A DNA stretch of 64,000 nt from positions 310,001 to 374,000 of the forward strand of contig OZ176052.1 in the NCBI GenBank assembly GCA_964247055.1, in the 5' to 3' direction. Within the stretch, counting starts at the first letter, position 1, and each line of letters begins with the position of its first letter. This document shows positions 11,584 to 23,660 of the stretch, one piece after another. The position numbers and the translations under genes were made by a program. Origin of the DNA: Paragordius varius (taxonomy: Eukaryota; Nematomorpha). The notes under the pieces are model-generated. The model ran no database searches, was not told the DNA's origin, and was given only the letters and a program-made list of their open reading frames with translations.

Positions 11584-12113
11584 CACTTTACAAACTTTCC
11601 CCTTTTTGAATTTACATTTTGGTGTAGTTTTATAACCTAGAGCTAAATTTTGTAAATAAATTACAGTTTTGAAAGTTATTTTAATTAAAATTTAATTATC
11701 AATTTTTCATCTTTTAGATAGAAAAGCTTGTATATTTATTAAGTGACTTCTAGAGATTTAAATTGGAACACCCCCAAAAGCGTATTTAAACGAACAGCTG
11801 ATATTAAAACCAAAATATATCAAGTAAATTTAGCTTGAAAGTTTTTTAAAGTTAATTATATACATTGGCCAACTATAATATACATTAATTTGCCTGTTGC
11901 ATTGGCGAATAAAAATTATAGAAAAAATGGCAGTAAAAATTGAGATGAGAATTATATACAATTTTAGATTGTAAAATTTTTTTTTATAATGCGCACCATA
12001 AAAACTAAAGCGAGCATTTTTTATTTTTGGCTTAATACTTTAAATACTTTTAAAATATTCAAATTTAAAATGGCTTTAAGACATAAAACTACCCCAAAAG
12101 GTATGGAGTGTAA
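11584..12113. mobile_element. MITE-like insertion, distant relative of the TTAA MITE
   Basis: Begins TTAACACTTTACAAACTTTC and ends with a roughly inverted block ACCCCAAAAGGTATGGAGTG. The ends resemble each other in inverted orientation, and it sits between a family A tail and its U2 relic. Internal sequence is A/T-rich without a gene. The boundary calls are by eye only. Confidence 0.35.
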
Positions 12114-12130
12114 AATAAATTAAATCTAAC

Positions 12131-12231
12131 TTTTCAGCTTAATATCAATACGACCTATAAAGAGGTCCATATTAACCTTATTTTTTTGGAGTAGCGTTTC
12201 TGAACTTGCCTATCCATCCCCACCGAATCAA
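12131..12231 (+). pseudogene. U2: U2 snRNA relic
   Basis: Short, eroded U2 piece: TTTTCAGCTTAATATC, ATACGACCTATAAAGAGGTC, a T-run followed by GGAG, and TTGCCTATCCATCCCCACCG. The stem IV part is lost. It is older than the other copies, judged by its divergence. Confidence 0.7.
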
Positions 12232-13985
12232 TTTTTACAATAAAATATAGATATTAAATATAAATTTCGTGTTTTAACGAATATCTTGAATTTGTTTTAA
12301 TATTTTTAAATGTGTATCGATAAGAGGCTACCCCAAAAAATAACATTATGGATACAAAAATATAAGTATGTATTTAAAAATATTATGTCTAAATGACAAA
12401 CATAGTTGAGGGTATGGAGATATGATTAAAATATAAAAATGTATGCCAATTTATAGGAACTCATCGTGTTTTTGTTATATCGTTAATTAGTTTGTAAATT
12501 TTATTATATTTACACATTTTTGCTAATCATATATTTAGTATTATACATTTCATTGCGTTAAAAGCCTTTAACAATGATATGGCATCTTTCCTACACTAAG
12601 GCGTTCAAAGGCTTAGGAAGGCGGTAAGGGTCGTCCTGTGTGGACTTGGGAAAAAACCCTTTTAAAAATTTTGCTACTAAAATTTTTATGATTGCAAATT
12701 TTTGCATATATATTTATAAATATTATTATGTTTTAATATTTATTTACTGTAAAATAGTGTTATTAAATTTGATTATTATATCAAAAGAAGGAATTAAAAA
12801 ATACCGTACATAAGCTGCGCTTTGAAAAGGACATTGTTTGATTTTTGACCAGTGGTTTGTTATTGATTGAGCTGTTGATTATTCGTGTTAATTAAATAAA
12901 ACGTTAACGAAAAAAACAATAATATTTTTACCGATAGACAATAACCCAAATAAAAAATATTAATTTAATATAAAAATTAACTTTTATTATATAAATATCC
13001 ATTTCCGAGTTACCGTAAAACTTCATCACCTTTAAATTGCATTTTTTACAAATGGAGTTATCCATATCCCTAAAGTATAAATAAAAAAATGTACATGGCT
13101 TTGGTGTGTACCTCTCATATTTAAAAGGCAGACGATCTTGACTGAATCGCCGGATTAATCCACGTGGTTTTGTCGATTTCAGCTGTCAACATCGATATAT
13201 ACCGCAAGGTTAAATGAATGTAAATTTTAAAAAGTCGGATACTTGAATAGTTAAAGAAACACGCGATAATAAAAAATGGTGGGCGAAAATAAGATGATAA
13301 AGAGCTGTAAAAGTGCGAAAAAAACTAGTGAGAAAAACACCAATAAAACTATCAAAAAAATTAATTCTGAAAAAAAGTTTCATATCAAACTCCTCAACGA
13401 AATTTTTTTTACAACTTTGCAAGATATGTTTATTTGGTTCTATCACTAAAAGTAAAGTTTTTTTTGTTATTTTTTTTATATTTTGGTTTAATGTATGTAG
13501 TGGATTCCTTTTTTAAAATATTTTATTTTGGCAGGCATTACTAACCCCAAATGGACTAAAAGAAATCATATTAAATATATATATAATTTTTGCGTTGCCA
13601 TATGCATATATATTTTTCAAATTTTGCAGCGCTCCAGACATTATAACTAGTGCAAACATTTCTTTACCTATTTATTGGTTCGACCAATTTTTGAGGAATT
13701 TCTATAATCCAGAGAAACTTGAAAAAACTATTGATATGAAAGTTGTTTTGGTTAAGATTTAAAATTGTTTTGTATTATAGCATCTTGTATTTTTTTAGTT
13801 TTTGAGATATAAGTTTGGACAGCTTGAAAACACGATTATAAATATCTATTTAAATTTTTGTAAATAATATATAAAATTTCCCATATTTAATTGAGTTAAA
13901 TTAAAACTAAGTGCTTTGTGGCTGCACTGTTTTATTTTCAAATGGATATTGGTAATTATTTAAATTAGAAGGTCATTTGTATTAT
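12232..13985. other. AT-rich intergenic stretch, partly spacer-like
   Basis: Just after the U2 relic, GTGTATCGATAAGAGGCTACC and AACATTATGG resemble U2 spacer. A more GC-rich block at 12,560-12,650 has short similar words (CCTTTAACAA, GGCGTTCAAAGGC, GGAAGGCGGTAAGGG) whose nature I do not recognise. Opposed frames of 67-78 codons at 13,210-13,516 are lysine- and phenylalanine-rich and show no domain. I see no supportable gene. Confidence 0.5.
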
Positions 13986-14860
13986 ATATATTCAGATTAT
14001 GTAAGGTACTGCTGAAGTCATGGATGTAAAGTACGTCCTGTTATCAGTCACCATAAGATCCAAATCTCGCCATATTTTTGTGGCAATTCAATATTTGTTG
14101 TGATATTGATTTTAGTAGATCCACTTTAACCAATCTGAAAGCACTATCAATCGTGACTAACCAAAATACCCGTCTATGGGCCCGGCTATGTCAAGGTCAA
14201 TCATCTCCCACAACGTAGTGTTGGGTTTCATTCTCACTTATAGGATTTTCTCTTATATTGGGCTTTTTATTTTACACGGTTCACATGATTCTTCAAATTT
14301 TTTTTGTTTCTAAGCATGGCCAATATACGGAATATCTCGCTTATTGTTCATCATTTGATCCGTCATGCCTAGTATGTGCAAGGAGGTCGGTATTGGTAAT
14401 CTATCATTCACAAATCTAAGATTATAGTATATTTAGTTTTAAATTTTATTTAAAGGATTTCATATTTGAATAACTCCAATCATTTGTTTTTACTGTTGAT
14501 TAAGGTTTGTTTGCAAGTGGATCTAATTATTTTCCACTAATTCCATGCTTAGGTTAAATTTTTACCGTTGATACCTCATCACCTTCGTCTAGCACATTAA
14601 TCGATCATCGTTATTTAATAATCTGGATAAGGCGTCAGCTAAATTGTTTTACCCTTTCTGATATTCATTTTATAATCGTATCCCAATTTATATACCTAAG
14701 TTTATATTTCTTTGAATTGCACCGTCCAGTCTATAAATTTTTATATGTACAGGATATCTTCGCGATATTTTAAGCCTTGTTTTTCTAAGTTATTTATAAT
14801 ATTGCGGATGGTTAATGGTATAAAATTATTTTCTAACCTTTATTGACTTGGATTTTTAGG
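13986..14860 (-). mobile_element. Ty3/Gypsy LTR retrotransposon pol fossil
   Basis: Minus-strand remnant of a Gypsy-type pol. Its parts are the end of the RNase H region (NNLADALSRLLNN, the family's usual ADALSR word, near 14,620) and an integrase core (about 14,000-14,260) with the DLDIAGPIDGY and VTIDSAFRLVKV words typical of Gypsy integrases. No LTRs, gag or envelope were seen. It is broken by many changes and reads as an old fragment. Confidence 0.7.
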
Positions 14861-14879
14861 TTATTAACTTCGTTGGATA

Positions 14880-15965
14880 CTACATGCCGAATTTTGCCAC
14901 CTTCTATCAATTTAAACATTTTGAAAGAGAGACGCTTGATTATGTAGGAACTCTAACCATATTTTTGAAGAATCACTTTCAAAAAACTTTTCCAAAGTTG
15001 TAGGACATTGTCCTGTGAAAAATAGGATTTATATCATACATTTTTAAAAAAAATTTAATAAATGGTAGAAGAGTTAACCAACGAGTTTTACAATATCCAA
15101 GAATTTTTTGATATTGAACTTCTGCATACAGATTTCCTTAAGCGTATCAACGCGTATCGTGTATATATAAAAATAGGAATATATTTTAACAACTATATTT
15201 TCCACATCTAGGACTAACAAATCAGCAGCTGTTTTGAACAGCGTTGTGTATTATATGCGCTGCACACCCAACGCCAATAATTTTTTGAATAAGATTATCT
15301 GCTAATTTATGAAAAATATTTTTTGTTCCCCTCCTTGCTTTCCCACCGAAGTTCGTATTGGTGTTGTCAGCGCAATATGCGATAATTTTATCATTTAAAT
15401 TATTTTATTAGTATAATCATTATTGAATCAAAAATTATGACGGAATTTTTACGGGAAGCAAAATGAAATCTAAAATTTTATTTTTTACTCCGGTTCCTCG
15501 ATAAAAATATCTTATTAAAGTGGGAAATAATTTTGTTTCCTTGTGATTTGATGCATCAGAGTATAGCGATATGAAATTTATTTTCAGCAAATCGTTTTGT
15601 ATTTCAGAAAATGCATGTGGCGAAAGGACATTGCATATGGCTTTTGCCTTTGTACGGGCACAATTTATTAAATATGGTACGAATAACCTGTGAGGTAAAT
15701 CCATAGATCTAATGGAATGATTGTGATTAACGGCCTGAAAAGATAAAACGCCTCGGCTAGTGCCAAATTCTTTTCTTTCTGTCCAAAAGCGGTTTATCGA
15801 TAAAAATCGCTCATTTTGTAAGATGATGCCGCCATATCTAAACATTTTTTATGTTTCTGTGTTTCCATATGCGTTGTAATATCATGCTTGCCGCCATGTG
15901 CTAGGGTGAATTTCCCATCGCATAAAGAACATTTAACAGATTCATTCTTTTTTTGATAAAAGGAA
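14880..15965 (-). pseudogene. Decayed hAT-like transposase gene with BED-type zinc finger
   Basis: The minus strand reads, in order, a zinc finger (KCSLCDGKFTLAHGGKHDI, then TTHMETQK, about 15,860-15,945) and a 136-codon open frame (15,435-15,845) containing KAICNVLSPHAF, YSDASNHKETKLFPTLIRYF and LDFILLP. It continues in another frame with NNLNDKIIAYCADNTNTNFG, KNIFHKLADNLI, GVGCAAHIIHNAVQ and IYSYFYIYTIRV-like sequence, ending in LEKFFESDSSKIWLEF and LHNQASLF. This matches, from memory, a widespread hAT-type transposase family (DNTNTNFGG, IGVGCAAHILHN). Frameshifts and stops lie at about 15,430 and 15,240. It is inactive. Ends and target duplication were not found. Confidence 0.75.
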
Positions 15966-16057
15966 ATCCTTTCATTAATTTACCGTTGAATTTACAACCT
16001 CTTTTTGTATTCATATTTTTTAACTAATATTAGTATAAAAAATATTATATTACCATA

Positions 16058-16211
16058 TACCGATTTGTGGTATTAATTTGTCTTTTTTATAATGTTAGCA
16101 GGTAATATAACTAAAATGTTAGTATTATAAATTATTTTATTACCTTATTCTGGTGTAAACGTATAAGCTACCGATTTGTGGTATAAATTTGTCTTTTTGA
16201 TAATGTTGGCA
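16058..16211. repeat. Direct repeat, two copies about 110 bp apart
   Basis: TACCGATTTGTGGTAT.AATTTGTCTTTTT.ATAATGTT.GCAG occurs at 16,058-16,101 and again at 16,168-16,211. It lies just upstream of the hAT-like gene on its strand, so it may belong to that element's end region. Confidence 0.6.
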
Positions 16212-17267
16212 GTAGGAGTAGGAAGCAAAGTGTATAATCATATGATAAAAATTTGAAAAAAATTAATATTTTTAATTTAAAAATAAATAAATTTAATTTA
16301 AAATTGATATAGATTTTGGAGATAACTGATGATAAAAAATTTAAACGGATAAAAAAATTTTTTTATAAAAAATTTAAATGTATTTAAAAATAATTTTTTT
16401 TTATATAATCGTGATTCATCTCGTCTATTGTGATCAGTTAATTGATTCATCAATAAATATAATATTAAAAATGTCTCGGTAATCTTCCCAAATAAAATTG
16501 CTAACTAAAGAGAAATTAAACGAACAAATTTTCAAATTCATACAGTCTGTGTCACACATATTAATGATCAAATTTCTTTTGATAAATTAACAGTAAATAT
16601 GTTATTACCAAAAAAATACTTGATTTTAATATTAAAAATACAGTCTTAATATATTAGTGATTTTTGCGAATGTGGGGGTTCACGGAATAGTGGAACTTAA
16701 TACTTTCTGATGTATCTTAAATACATTTAACAAAGCTTTTCCAAAAATTTATCCTCGCTTTTATTCATCCGATTATCCAAAGTATATTATAACACAACCA
16801 AAGATTTCAATTATAAAATCTAAATTATACATACAAATAATTTCCGAATAATATCTATATTTTTAAACCTGTCAAGTGTGCCCTACACCACACTTGCAAA
16901 ATCTTCAAGTTTAATTTGATCATATGATTTTTTATCACCTCCTAATCAATTTTACTTGCTGGACAACTCCTCTAATGGTAAAATTATTTTATTGAAAGGG
17001 ATGACTTAAAAAATTTGCACGTCAAGTCAAGAAATTTTTTATCACCATCCATAATTTGGCTTTTTATATTTAGTTTATTATGTATTTTGGTGATATTTTT
17101 TGGAACGAAGCATTTAGTTTCATAAATTAATTTTTCTTAAAAAAAATGTGCGCAAATTTTGCCATTCTTTTATATGGAGCATTTATCATAAATAAATAAT
17201 TATCTTAATATCCTAAGGGCCAAACCGAAAGCGCTACGATAATCCTATGTATTTTTCTCTGAGAATA

Positions 17268-17320
<53 letters not shown>

Positions 17321-17628
17321 TCAGGATATTTTTATTTACTGCGTAGTGATTTTTTTGAAATGAAACATCTTATCATAATTTGATATGATATTCCATTTTC
17401 TTATATAAGCAGTTAGCACAATAGTAAAAATTCTTAAAATACTCACAGGCATCAGTATATTTCATCAAAATATTTTTAACTCTGTGTAATATTTTTTATC
17501 CAGGGCTCTTGTAGCTTAATTATGAGCCTATAAAAATCGAACGTAATGTAAAAATAAATTGCACTATTCATCTTCTAATTTGCCTATCAAAACATAACTT
17601 TCGGAAATATTATCTTATTCATAATTAA
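16212..17628 (-). repeat. Diverged U2 spacer copy, gene-free
   Basis: I see no gene. From about 16,860 the order CTTCAAGT..., ACTTGCTGGACAACTCC, TTTTTTATCACCATCCATA, TTTTGGTGATATTTTTTGGA, GCGCAAATTTTGCCAT, then a TA run and ATCATCAGGATA follows the spacer at 34,260-34,354 and 33,330-33,560, at lower identity. The part from 16,212 to 16,860 has only A/T-rich sequence with no feature I can name. Confidence 0.5.
17272..17318. repeat. (TA)n microsatellite
   Basis: An uninterrupted run of about 23 TA units followed by TCATCAG. The same spacer position carries TA runs at 30,824-30,867 and 37,930-37,964, and shorter ones at 33,537 and 48,297, so the microsatellite is part of the spacer unit. Confidence 0.95.
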
Positions 17629-18076
17629 CACTTTGATTCAAATTAGGTTATTTAAATACCCTAGACAATATTTAAAATTATAAAAAACTACTGAAAGAAA
17701 TGGTTTAAATTTAAATTCATGCTTTTATCCTAATTAAATTATATAAATAAGCCAAAATATCTAATTTAACTTTTGTTTTAGAAAAAAAATTCCGTATCAA
17801 TCTACTTGGATGCCATATAAAATTTAGCCAACATGACATGTGTGCATAAGCTATAGTTAAATGCGATTTTAATAAAAAAGTAAACTTAATTCTAGGCTTA
17901 GAAAACTTTGGGTTTTGCCCCTAATTTTTTTAGTTCAGTAATGTTATAAAGTGCAAACTTTTGCCATGGTTCCAATTTATTCCATATTTTTTGAAATATT
18001 TAATTTTAAAGAAGCCTGGGGTATTTAACTACTCCAATTTGAATAAGGGCTGAAATGAATATGTTGTATCCAAGTG
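17629..18076. mobile_element. piggyBac-like MITE copy
   Basis: 448 bp between TTAA at 17,625 and TTAA at 18,077. The left end is CACTTTGATTCAAATTAGG and the right end TGTATCCAAGTG. Internally it is diverged and shorter than the 574-bp copy at 36,899. No coding potential. Confidence 0.7.
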
Positions 18077-18244
18077 TTAATTTCAAATAGTTTGTTTAAC
18101 TAAATACAGTGAAATTAAAATTTGAAAACTTTAAACAAATAATTGTTTAAAACTATTTAAATAGATATTATTTTTAAAATTCAACTAGAATATTTAAATA
18201 AAACACCAGAATTTTCTAAGTCTCTCTCCACTTATATTATTCCC

Positions 18245-20438
18245 CCCCCCCTCCAACAGAAAGGATTGATGCCTTACTATGGGGTCCTCGTAATTTTCTC
18301 CTTTTGCAAAAATTGACTTCGGCCAGGCAACACCAACGTTTATGCATTTCTATGTGGCTCGATGTTGAGGCTGCTTTTAATTCCCCTCATTTCGATATTT
18401 CGGCAGTTATCCGTGGTATTAGAATCACTGTTAACTTATTTTTAATTTTGTCTAAGCTCTTCATTTCTTTTACTCGAATTCTAAGTGAGCGAAACCTGTC
18501 CGACCCTCTTTATCTTAAGAGCTGAACTCTCCAAGAATATCCACTCTCCCCTCTTCTTTTTATTTTAATCACCCTTAATCCCTTAACTGCACTCAATACA
18601 CCACCTGTCACCCCTAAGCCGACGACTTGCTGAATTATGTTTGATAACTCTAAAAAAAGTCTGGCGCAAACTTGGCAAGTTCATTGGTATGCTTTATATA
18701 TATACTTATAGATTAGACACAGCGTTAGCTGCTAACTAGCTCCACAGCCACCGAACATGCACGTTCCTTCTATGCAAAAAACAAAGCTTAGGATTACTTT
18801 GGAAAACCGATATAATCTGATCTCACCCAACAACATATCAGATCTGCTGCTAGCCCTGGTAGAGCCATAGCAAATGCTAGATTCTTTAAAAGTGTTTGTA
18901 TTCCCAACGTACCATAAATTTCATATTGGGTCGGTGTCTGAATCAGGCCGAACTTAAAAGGACTAGCGCATTCGTAATAAAAGAAGAATTACATCGCTTC
19001 TCCAAGGGACCCACTAACTATTTCTACATCCCGGTTTCTAAAGGGGGCCTTGGCGTTTCTAAAACATCTCTTCTTTCATATATATACCGACTAAACTCAG
19101 CATTTAAGCTGCGAACTACCACGGATCCGGCCCCAAACTTGCGCTTTCTACCCTTTTAACCACCATTTATCAGAGGATTAAACTCAACTTTCCTCTGACT
19201 CCGATATTTCTAAATTTCCATCAAATAATTTGAAATCATTAATGTCTCCAATATTTCAGCTAATTTGTACGGCATCGTGCTTCTCGGTCTACTCTATAGG
19301 ACTATTCCAATTAGCACTTTTTTATAAAAGGGTAACAACCTTAACATTGACCCATCCTCCCGCCGCCTTGTTCGAACTATTTAGTCTAAAATTATTCACC
19401 GTTTTTACATAGCCTTATCGCGCGTCATTCCCAAGCTCGCATCAAGGCGGCTCCCGTCCCCTAGACCAGTTCCTCTTTCAAAACATCAGGGGTAGGATTC
19501 AAAATTGAAGATTCATTGAATTAACTCAAATTTAAAACCCTACAAACACTCGTCCAGGTTCCCGCATCATCACAATAGTGATGCGAGCGGCACCCACTTT
19601 ACTACATATATTTAATCAGTGCTAAGATTTATTACGAATAAATAGCTCACTATTACATCGTCTTTATGATTACTTTAAACATTTTTATGTTGCGTTGAAG
19701 CTTTGTACGACTACTCTTATCCGGCTACCCTTCGTTTTTATTATATTTAGTAATAAATATCACGGCATTCATTTTCTAATTGACGTGACCTGCCTTGATG
19801 AACGCGGGGGGCTTTGGTCTCAACCTGTATCAATAAGGTGGACAAATACATTCAGCTGCATTGTCTTAAAACCCAAACGATGTCAAGATACTTCCGCTGA
19901 TCTACGGAAGTTTATGATCACGGTATTCCAAAAACGACCAACATCCGAAATATTTAACACCTTGTTACTTGATTTTCTGCCATAACTAAGTTATCACAGA
20001 ATCGTTTTAACAAGCCAATGCTAATTAAGTTAATTCATTAGCCACAGCTTAAACATCAACACAGCCAATCATTGCCTATCATCTCCAATCAACAACACAA
20101 ATGCTACTTGAACATAGCTCTGTTACGGTGATCTAGCCTTGAACAAAATAGCAGTCATCGAATCAAAACGAATGTGGTGCAATCAGATCAACTAACAAGA
20201 TCAAACATAAATTCCCTTGAAATATTTTAACTCCTTTCGGAATCTTTAAATTCAATTCTTTATTACTGAGGGTTATTTAAATCGTTAAATATTTTTCTAA
20301 AATTTATTATAAAATAATCATAAATTCATGTGTAATCATCTCATAACCCAGCATTCACCAATCAATATATAAAAAAAACTATATTAACCACACGGACCTT
20401 TTTTAGTTTTAATGTATACTACATTGTAAATTAAATAT
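18245..20438 (+). mobile_element. Family C-like RLE LINE, 5'-truncated copy
   Basis: Starts in the RT at CAACAGAAAGGATTG (QQKGLMPYYGV), followed by a 73-codon frame with FLILSKLF-type sequence (18,304-18,525). The thumb carries KGPTNYFYIPVSKGGLGVSK (about 19,000-19,060). Poorly kept knuckle and nuclease parts follow, with IHFLIDVTCLDERGG at 19,770-19,810. The 3' tail from about 20,240 resembles family C tails (ATAAATTCATGTGTAATCAT, CTCATAACCCAGC). It ends directly before a U2 relic at 20,439. Numerous stops and shifts, so it is older than the copies at 7.5-10.9 kb or evolving separately. Confidence 0.75.
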
Positions 20439-20530
20439 ATCTGCTCTTATCATCTTGATATCTGAAGCGACCATTAAAGAGATCTTATATAAAAATAAAT
20501 TTATTTTTGGAGATTTCGGGGAGATGCCTA
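20439..20530 (+). pseudogene. U2: U2 snRNA relic, truncated after the Sm region
   Basis: ATCTGCTCTTATCATC, GCGACCATTAAAGAGATC and the Sm-like AAATTTATTTTTGGAGATTT are recognisable. Stems III and IV are replaced at about 20,530 by unrelated DNA with a TA microsatellite (20,538-20,566). It abuts a family C-like tail at its ATCTG start. Confidence 0.8.
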
Positions 20531-20833
20531 CTTTGATTACTATATATATATATATATATATATATACACCATTTACAGTTCGAATCCACCCTAAAAATAA
20601 ATTATAAATTTTCGGGCAAACAGTCATCATTAATATAAAACATATCTTTATGGCATAGTTTATTATTTTTAAGTAATTCATTTTTTTCAATATAGAAAAT
20701 TTTTACTCTAAAAAAACACATATTTCATTTTAGAGAGATTTGAATGTTCGAAGGTGAATAAGGGCGAATTTAAATTGTAAATGGTATAAATATTGGATTT
20801 AAGAGATGAAGCTTATATTTAAGAGCACATAAT

Positions 20834-20870
20834 AGAGATCGTATCAAATATTAAGCTGATAAGAAGAAAT
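20834..20870 (-). pseudogene. U2: U2 snRNA relic, first 37 nt of the 3' half only
   Basis: The minus strand reads TTCTTCTTATCAGCTTAATA, then TTTGATACGATCTCT. The rest of U2 is gone. A family A 3' tail follows at 20,871 (TTGAATTTATATAAATGTGT, close to the tail at 49,364), so this was a third kind of A/U2 junction. Confidence 0.75.
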
Positions 20871-21745
20871 TGAATTTATATAAATGTGTTTAAGTGTTGC
20901 CACATTATTATATATAAATGGAAGAATATGTCAAGAAAAAGGAACCAATATAAATGCTATATTTATTTGTTTAATGCTAAAATAAATTTAATGTTTGGAT
21001 GTACAGTAAAATTTGAAATTATACGGACAAAACGTAAAATATTTTTTACATTTTGCAATTTAAAACAACGAGTTATATTCAAGAAAATCAAGATTTAAAA
21101 ACTATGGTTGTCTTTTGGAAATATTTGTCTTTAAATTATTACGTTTTGTCCGTATAATTTGTTTTTTACTGTAATGTGCGTTTTTAAGTATAATCTTTTA
21201 TGAATCTGTTCCATACTTTTGAGTTATAAAAGATGGTGCTGCTTCCCATTTGTTTGGAAACTGTAGAAAATTCTTGTGCTGGTCAGATTTTGTTTGCATA
21301 AGCCATTCTTTATATATCATCATCAATATTTTTGTTTATTGTGCTTGCAGTAGGGGTAGTATATTGTTGGTATTTATCTAATTTTTTTATTACAGTGAAA
21401 ATTTTCAAAAGGACAATGCATCTAATTTAAAGCAATTACCTTTAATATATTAATTATATAAGGGTTGTTGTGTTGAGAAGGTGAGTTTTCATAAACTAAT
21501 TTGGTGTTTTTTAAAATTTCAGGCATGCTTATGCTTTTTTGTCCATTGTGGAGAGTATTGAAGGCAATGGTTAAGCTGATGGAGAGTTTCATTTGCCTTG
21601 TCACTTTATTACCAGGGGTTTTCAGGGGAGTCTAGGTGACTATTCACAGGTAACAGTTTTCGGCGATCTTTGTGAGTAAATCAGCCAGCCGGTTTTGAAA
21701 GATGTATTTTCGTCTGCATGAGTGTAATTTAATCTTTCTGTATTA
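20871..21745 (-). mobile_element. Family A RLE LINE, 3' fragment interrupted by a small MITE
   Basis: On the minus strand the 3' tail and the nuclease and knuckle region of family A can be followed. Recognisable words are the CTGTTCCATAC/TATAAAAGATGGTGC block, the reversed GGGGTAGTATATTG region and GGAGAGTATTGAAGGCAATG (knuckle region, compare 49,975). It is heavily eroded and 5'-truncated near 21,745. A 168-bp inverted-repeat element lies inside at 21,004. Confidence 0.6.
21004..21171. mobile_element. Tc1/mariner-like MITE
   Basis: 168 bp flanked by TA on both sides (21,002-21,003 and 21,172-21,173). Terminal inverted repeats of about 33 bp: the left begins CAGTAAAATTTGAAATTATA, then CGGACAAAACGTAA; the right is its near complement, ending TTTTTTACTG. 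TA duplication and CAGT ends suit the Tc1/mariner group. It lies inside a decayed family A copy. Confidence 0.75.
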
Positions 21746-22399
21746 AAAGAAATTTGTTTTAAAAATATAAAAAGATATTGGTAATTTTAATATTGAAACG
21801 CACATAATTTATTTTAGGGAATTTAAAATGTTCAGGGGGTCAATTTGTATTGTTCAAAGGTGAAATTGAATTATTCACGGGTGAATTTGAGGTGTAAATG
21901 GTATATCACTGCAAGAAGAAAGAGGTTGGAAAGGAAGGGCATTTATTGACTATGTAATACCATACTACTACGATATTCTTTCCCTTCATTAGTAAATAGT
22001 AAAAATAATTATTATTTGATGGGCATGGTAATGCTTACTCGTGCACCATGGCCCTTTGCTTTTTATTTTCACTAATATTTATTTTTTACTCCTAATATTA
22101 ATTTCTTTACTACAAATATTCTTTTATTCAATCCACTGTAATTCACCAGAATCGGTGTCACTATAGAAATTAGCATTAGTTTCACCTTGCGGGAGAAATG
22201 TAAGGAACTTAAGATTTATGCGAAGATGAGTCAATCAAAGATATATCTGATTATAGAACGATTTTCAAACAAAGCTTTTGATGATTAATCAGCATAATAA
22301 ACAGCTGTCGCACTTTTGCCAAGTAGTCATGGAAGAAAGGATACTATTTTATCGATAAAATGAACAAAGCTCAACAAATTTATCCAAGAAATAACGGGA
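21746..22399. other. Gene-free stretch
   Basis: No gene seen. At 21,820-21,920 there are repeated GGTGAA/GGTCAATTT words and TGTAAATGGTATA, a block also seen at 20,755 and 57,250, so a short dispersed repeat ends here. 22,010-22,070 contains a GGGCATGGTAATGC/TCGTGCACCATGGCCC segment of unknown nature. Confidence 0.45.
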
Positions 22400-23095
22400 C
22401 TTATCGAACAGGTGGGTTAGGTGATCGTTGATACATAATTGAATGGATTCTAAGTCATTGGAGTGCGATTCATAATTAGGATTATTTTTATATCAATAGA
22501 AGAAAAGAAGGAGTGGGTTAGGGCAAATGCAGTTTTTATGGCGTGAGAGCTATCTGTTAGTAAGGTCATCCGCGAAGGCCAAGCATGAGATAAGGGGTTG
22601 ATTGTTAAGGGCTACGATAATGGGATTAATGCAAAGGTTAAAAATTAGACCTGAAAGTGGGCACCCTTGCCTAATTCTTTTAAGATAGTGGATCGGGTGT
22701 CCGTCAGATTTTTGTCAATTAAAAATTGGGTTGATGAATTAAGTAAAATAAAGGTTAAAAGGCATTCAACCGGTGAGGGCAGGCACCAAGGGAACTTACA
22801 AGTTTGGTGCAGACAGGGTGGGGAATGAAGTCGAAAGCGGCGGAGATGTCTAATCATAAGAAAATGGATTGATGGTTCGCTGTTCGGGCTTTCGACAAGC
22901 GGTTGGAATTGTAGTAATTATGTTTCAACACGCCGTCAAAGGGGGAGAACCTTTTTGTTGGGGGGCGATGAGATTGTGGAGAGAAACGTGGTGGCTAATG
23001 TGTTTATGGATGATTTTAGCAAAGATTCGATAGATTATGCTAGTGATCGCGATGGGGTGAAAGTTGGCCGGGTCAGAGGTGTCGCCTTACTCTGA
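22400..23095 (-). mobile_element. Family B RLE LINE, RT fragment
   Basis: On the minus strand it aligns with the family B RT at 40,780-41,480. Recognisable stretches code for NLIAPQQKG-like and FDGVLKHNYY (about 22,930), a weakened FDSIPH region, LLNSSTQFLIDKNLTD (about 22,730) and SGLIFNLCINPII (about 22,640). Stops and shifts are frequent. It is opposed head-to-head to the family B copy at 23,661. Confidence 0.8.
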
Positions 23096-23149
23096 AAAAT
23101 TCGCAGTAAAATCAATAATGTTGTATATATGAAGTCAAAAAAGATAATT

Positions 23150-23660
23150 TGGATGGATATCCCGCTACAACCGTTATTCTATCCCTCCTAAACAACTTAA
23201 AAAATGTTTTTGAAATTTTATTTAAAAACAAATTTGTGGATCCTTTTCCATAAAGCCTGACGTGGTGGTGTTAAGATCTTCGAATGCCTTATACATAATC
23301 GAGGCCAGAGTTACTTTTTGAGAAAGAATCAACAGATCTTATTCATTACCAAAGAGAAATTAAGAAAGAACGCCTCTCAAGTTTCGACCTTTGAATCAAA
23401 CCAATCATCACTACATTAAATATCAAACCCCTTACTTCGGGTTTGGGTCTCGCAGATGACCTTATCATCGCAGATAGCCCCCTGACACCATGAAAGCAGC
23501 AATTTCCCTGACTCGCTCGGTAATTTCAATTGATATAAAAAAATGTTCAAGTGTTGGATCCTTAATTATAAATCGTACACGACAACGACTTGCAAACCAT
23601 ACAATTATTTAACGGCGACCATAGGATTCCATACCTCGATGATGGTGAGTCCCATATTTG
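23150..23660 (+). mobile_element. Scrambled family B fragments (nuclease, then RT)
   Basis: First comes nuclease sequence (23,200-23,340: KPDVVVLRSSNALYIIEARV), then without a gap RT sequence from an earlier part of the protein (23,400-23,650: LGLADDLIIADSP-like, and the PCLDDGESHI region). The order is not that of the element, so this is a mosaic produced by deletion, rearrangement or nested truncated insertions. Confidence 0.65.

Noticed and set aside
12560-12660. GC-richer block as a tRNA or other RNA gene
   Set aside because: No cloverleaf, no box A/B at proper spacing and no known RNA motif could be seen.
13210-13516. Opposed frames of 67-78 codons
   Set aside because: Low-complexity Lys/Phe-rich translation of A/T-rich DNA, no domain, overlapping each other on opposite strands.
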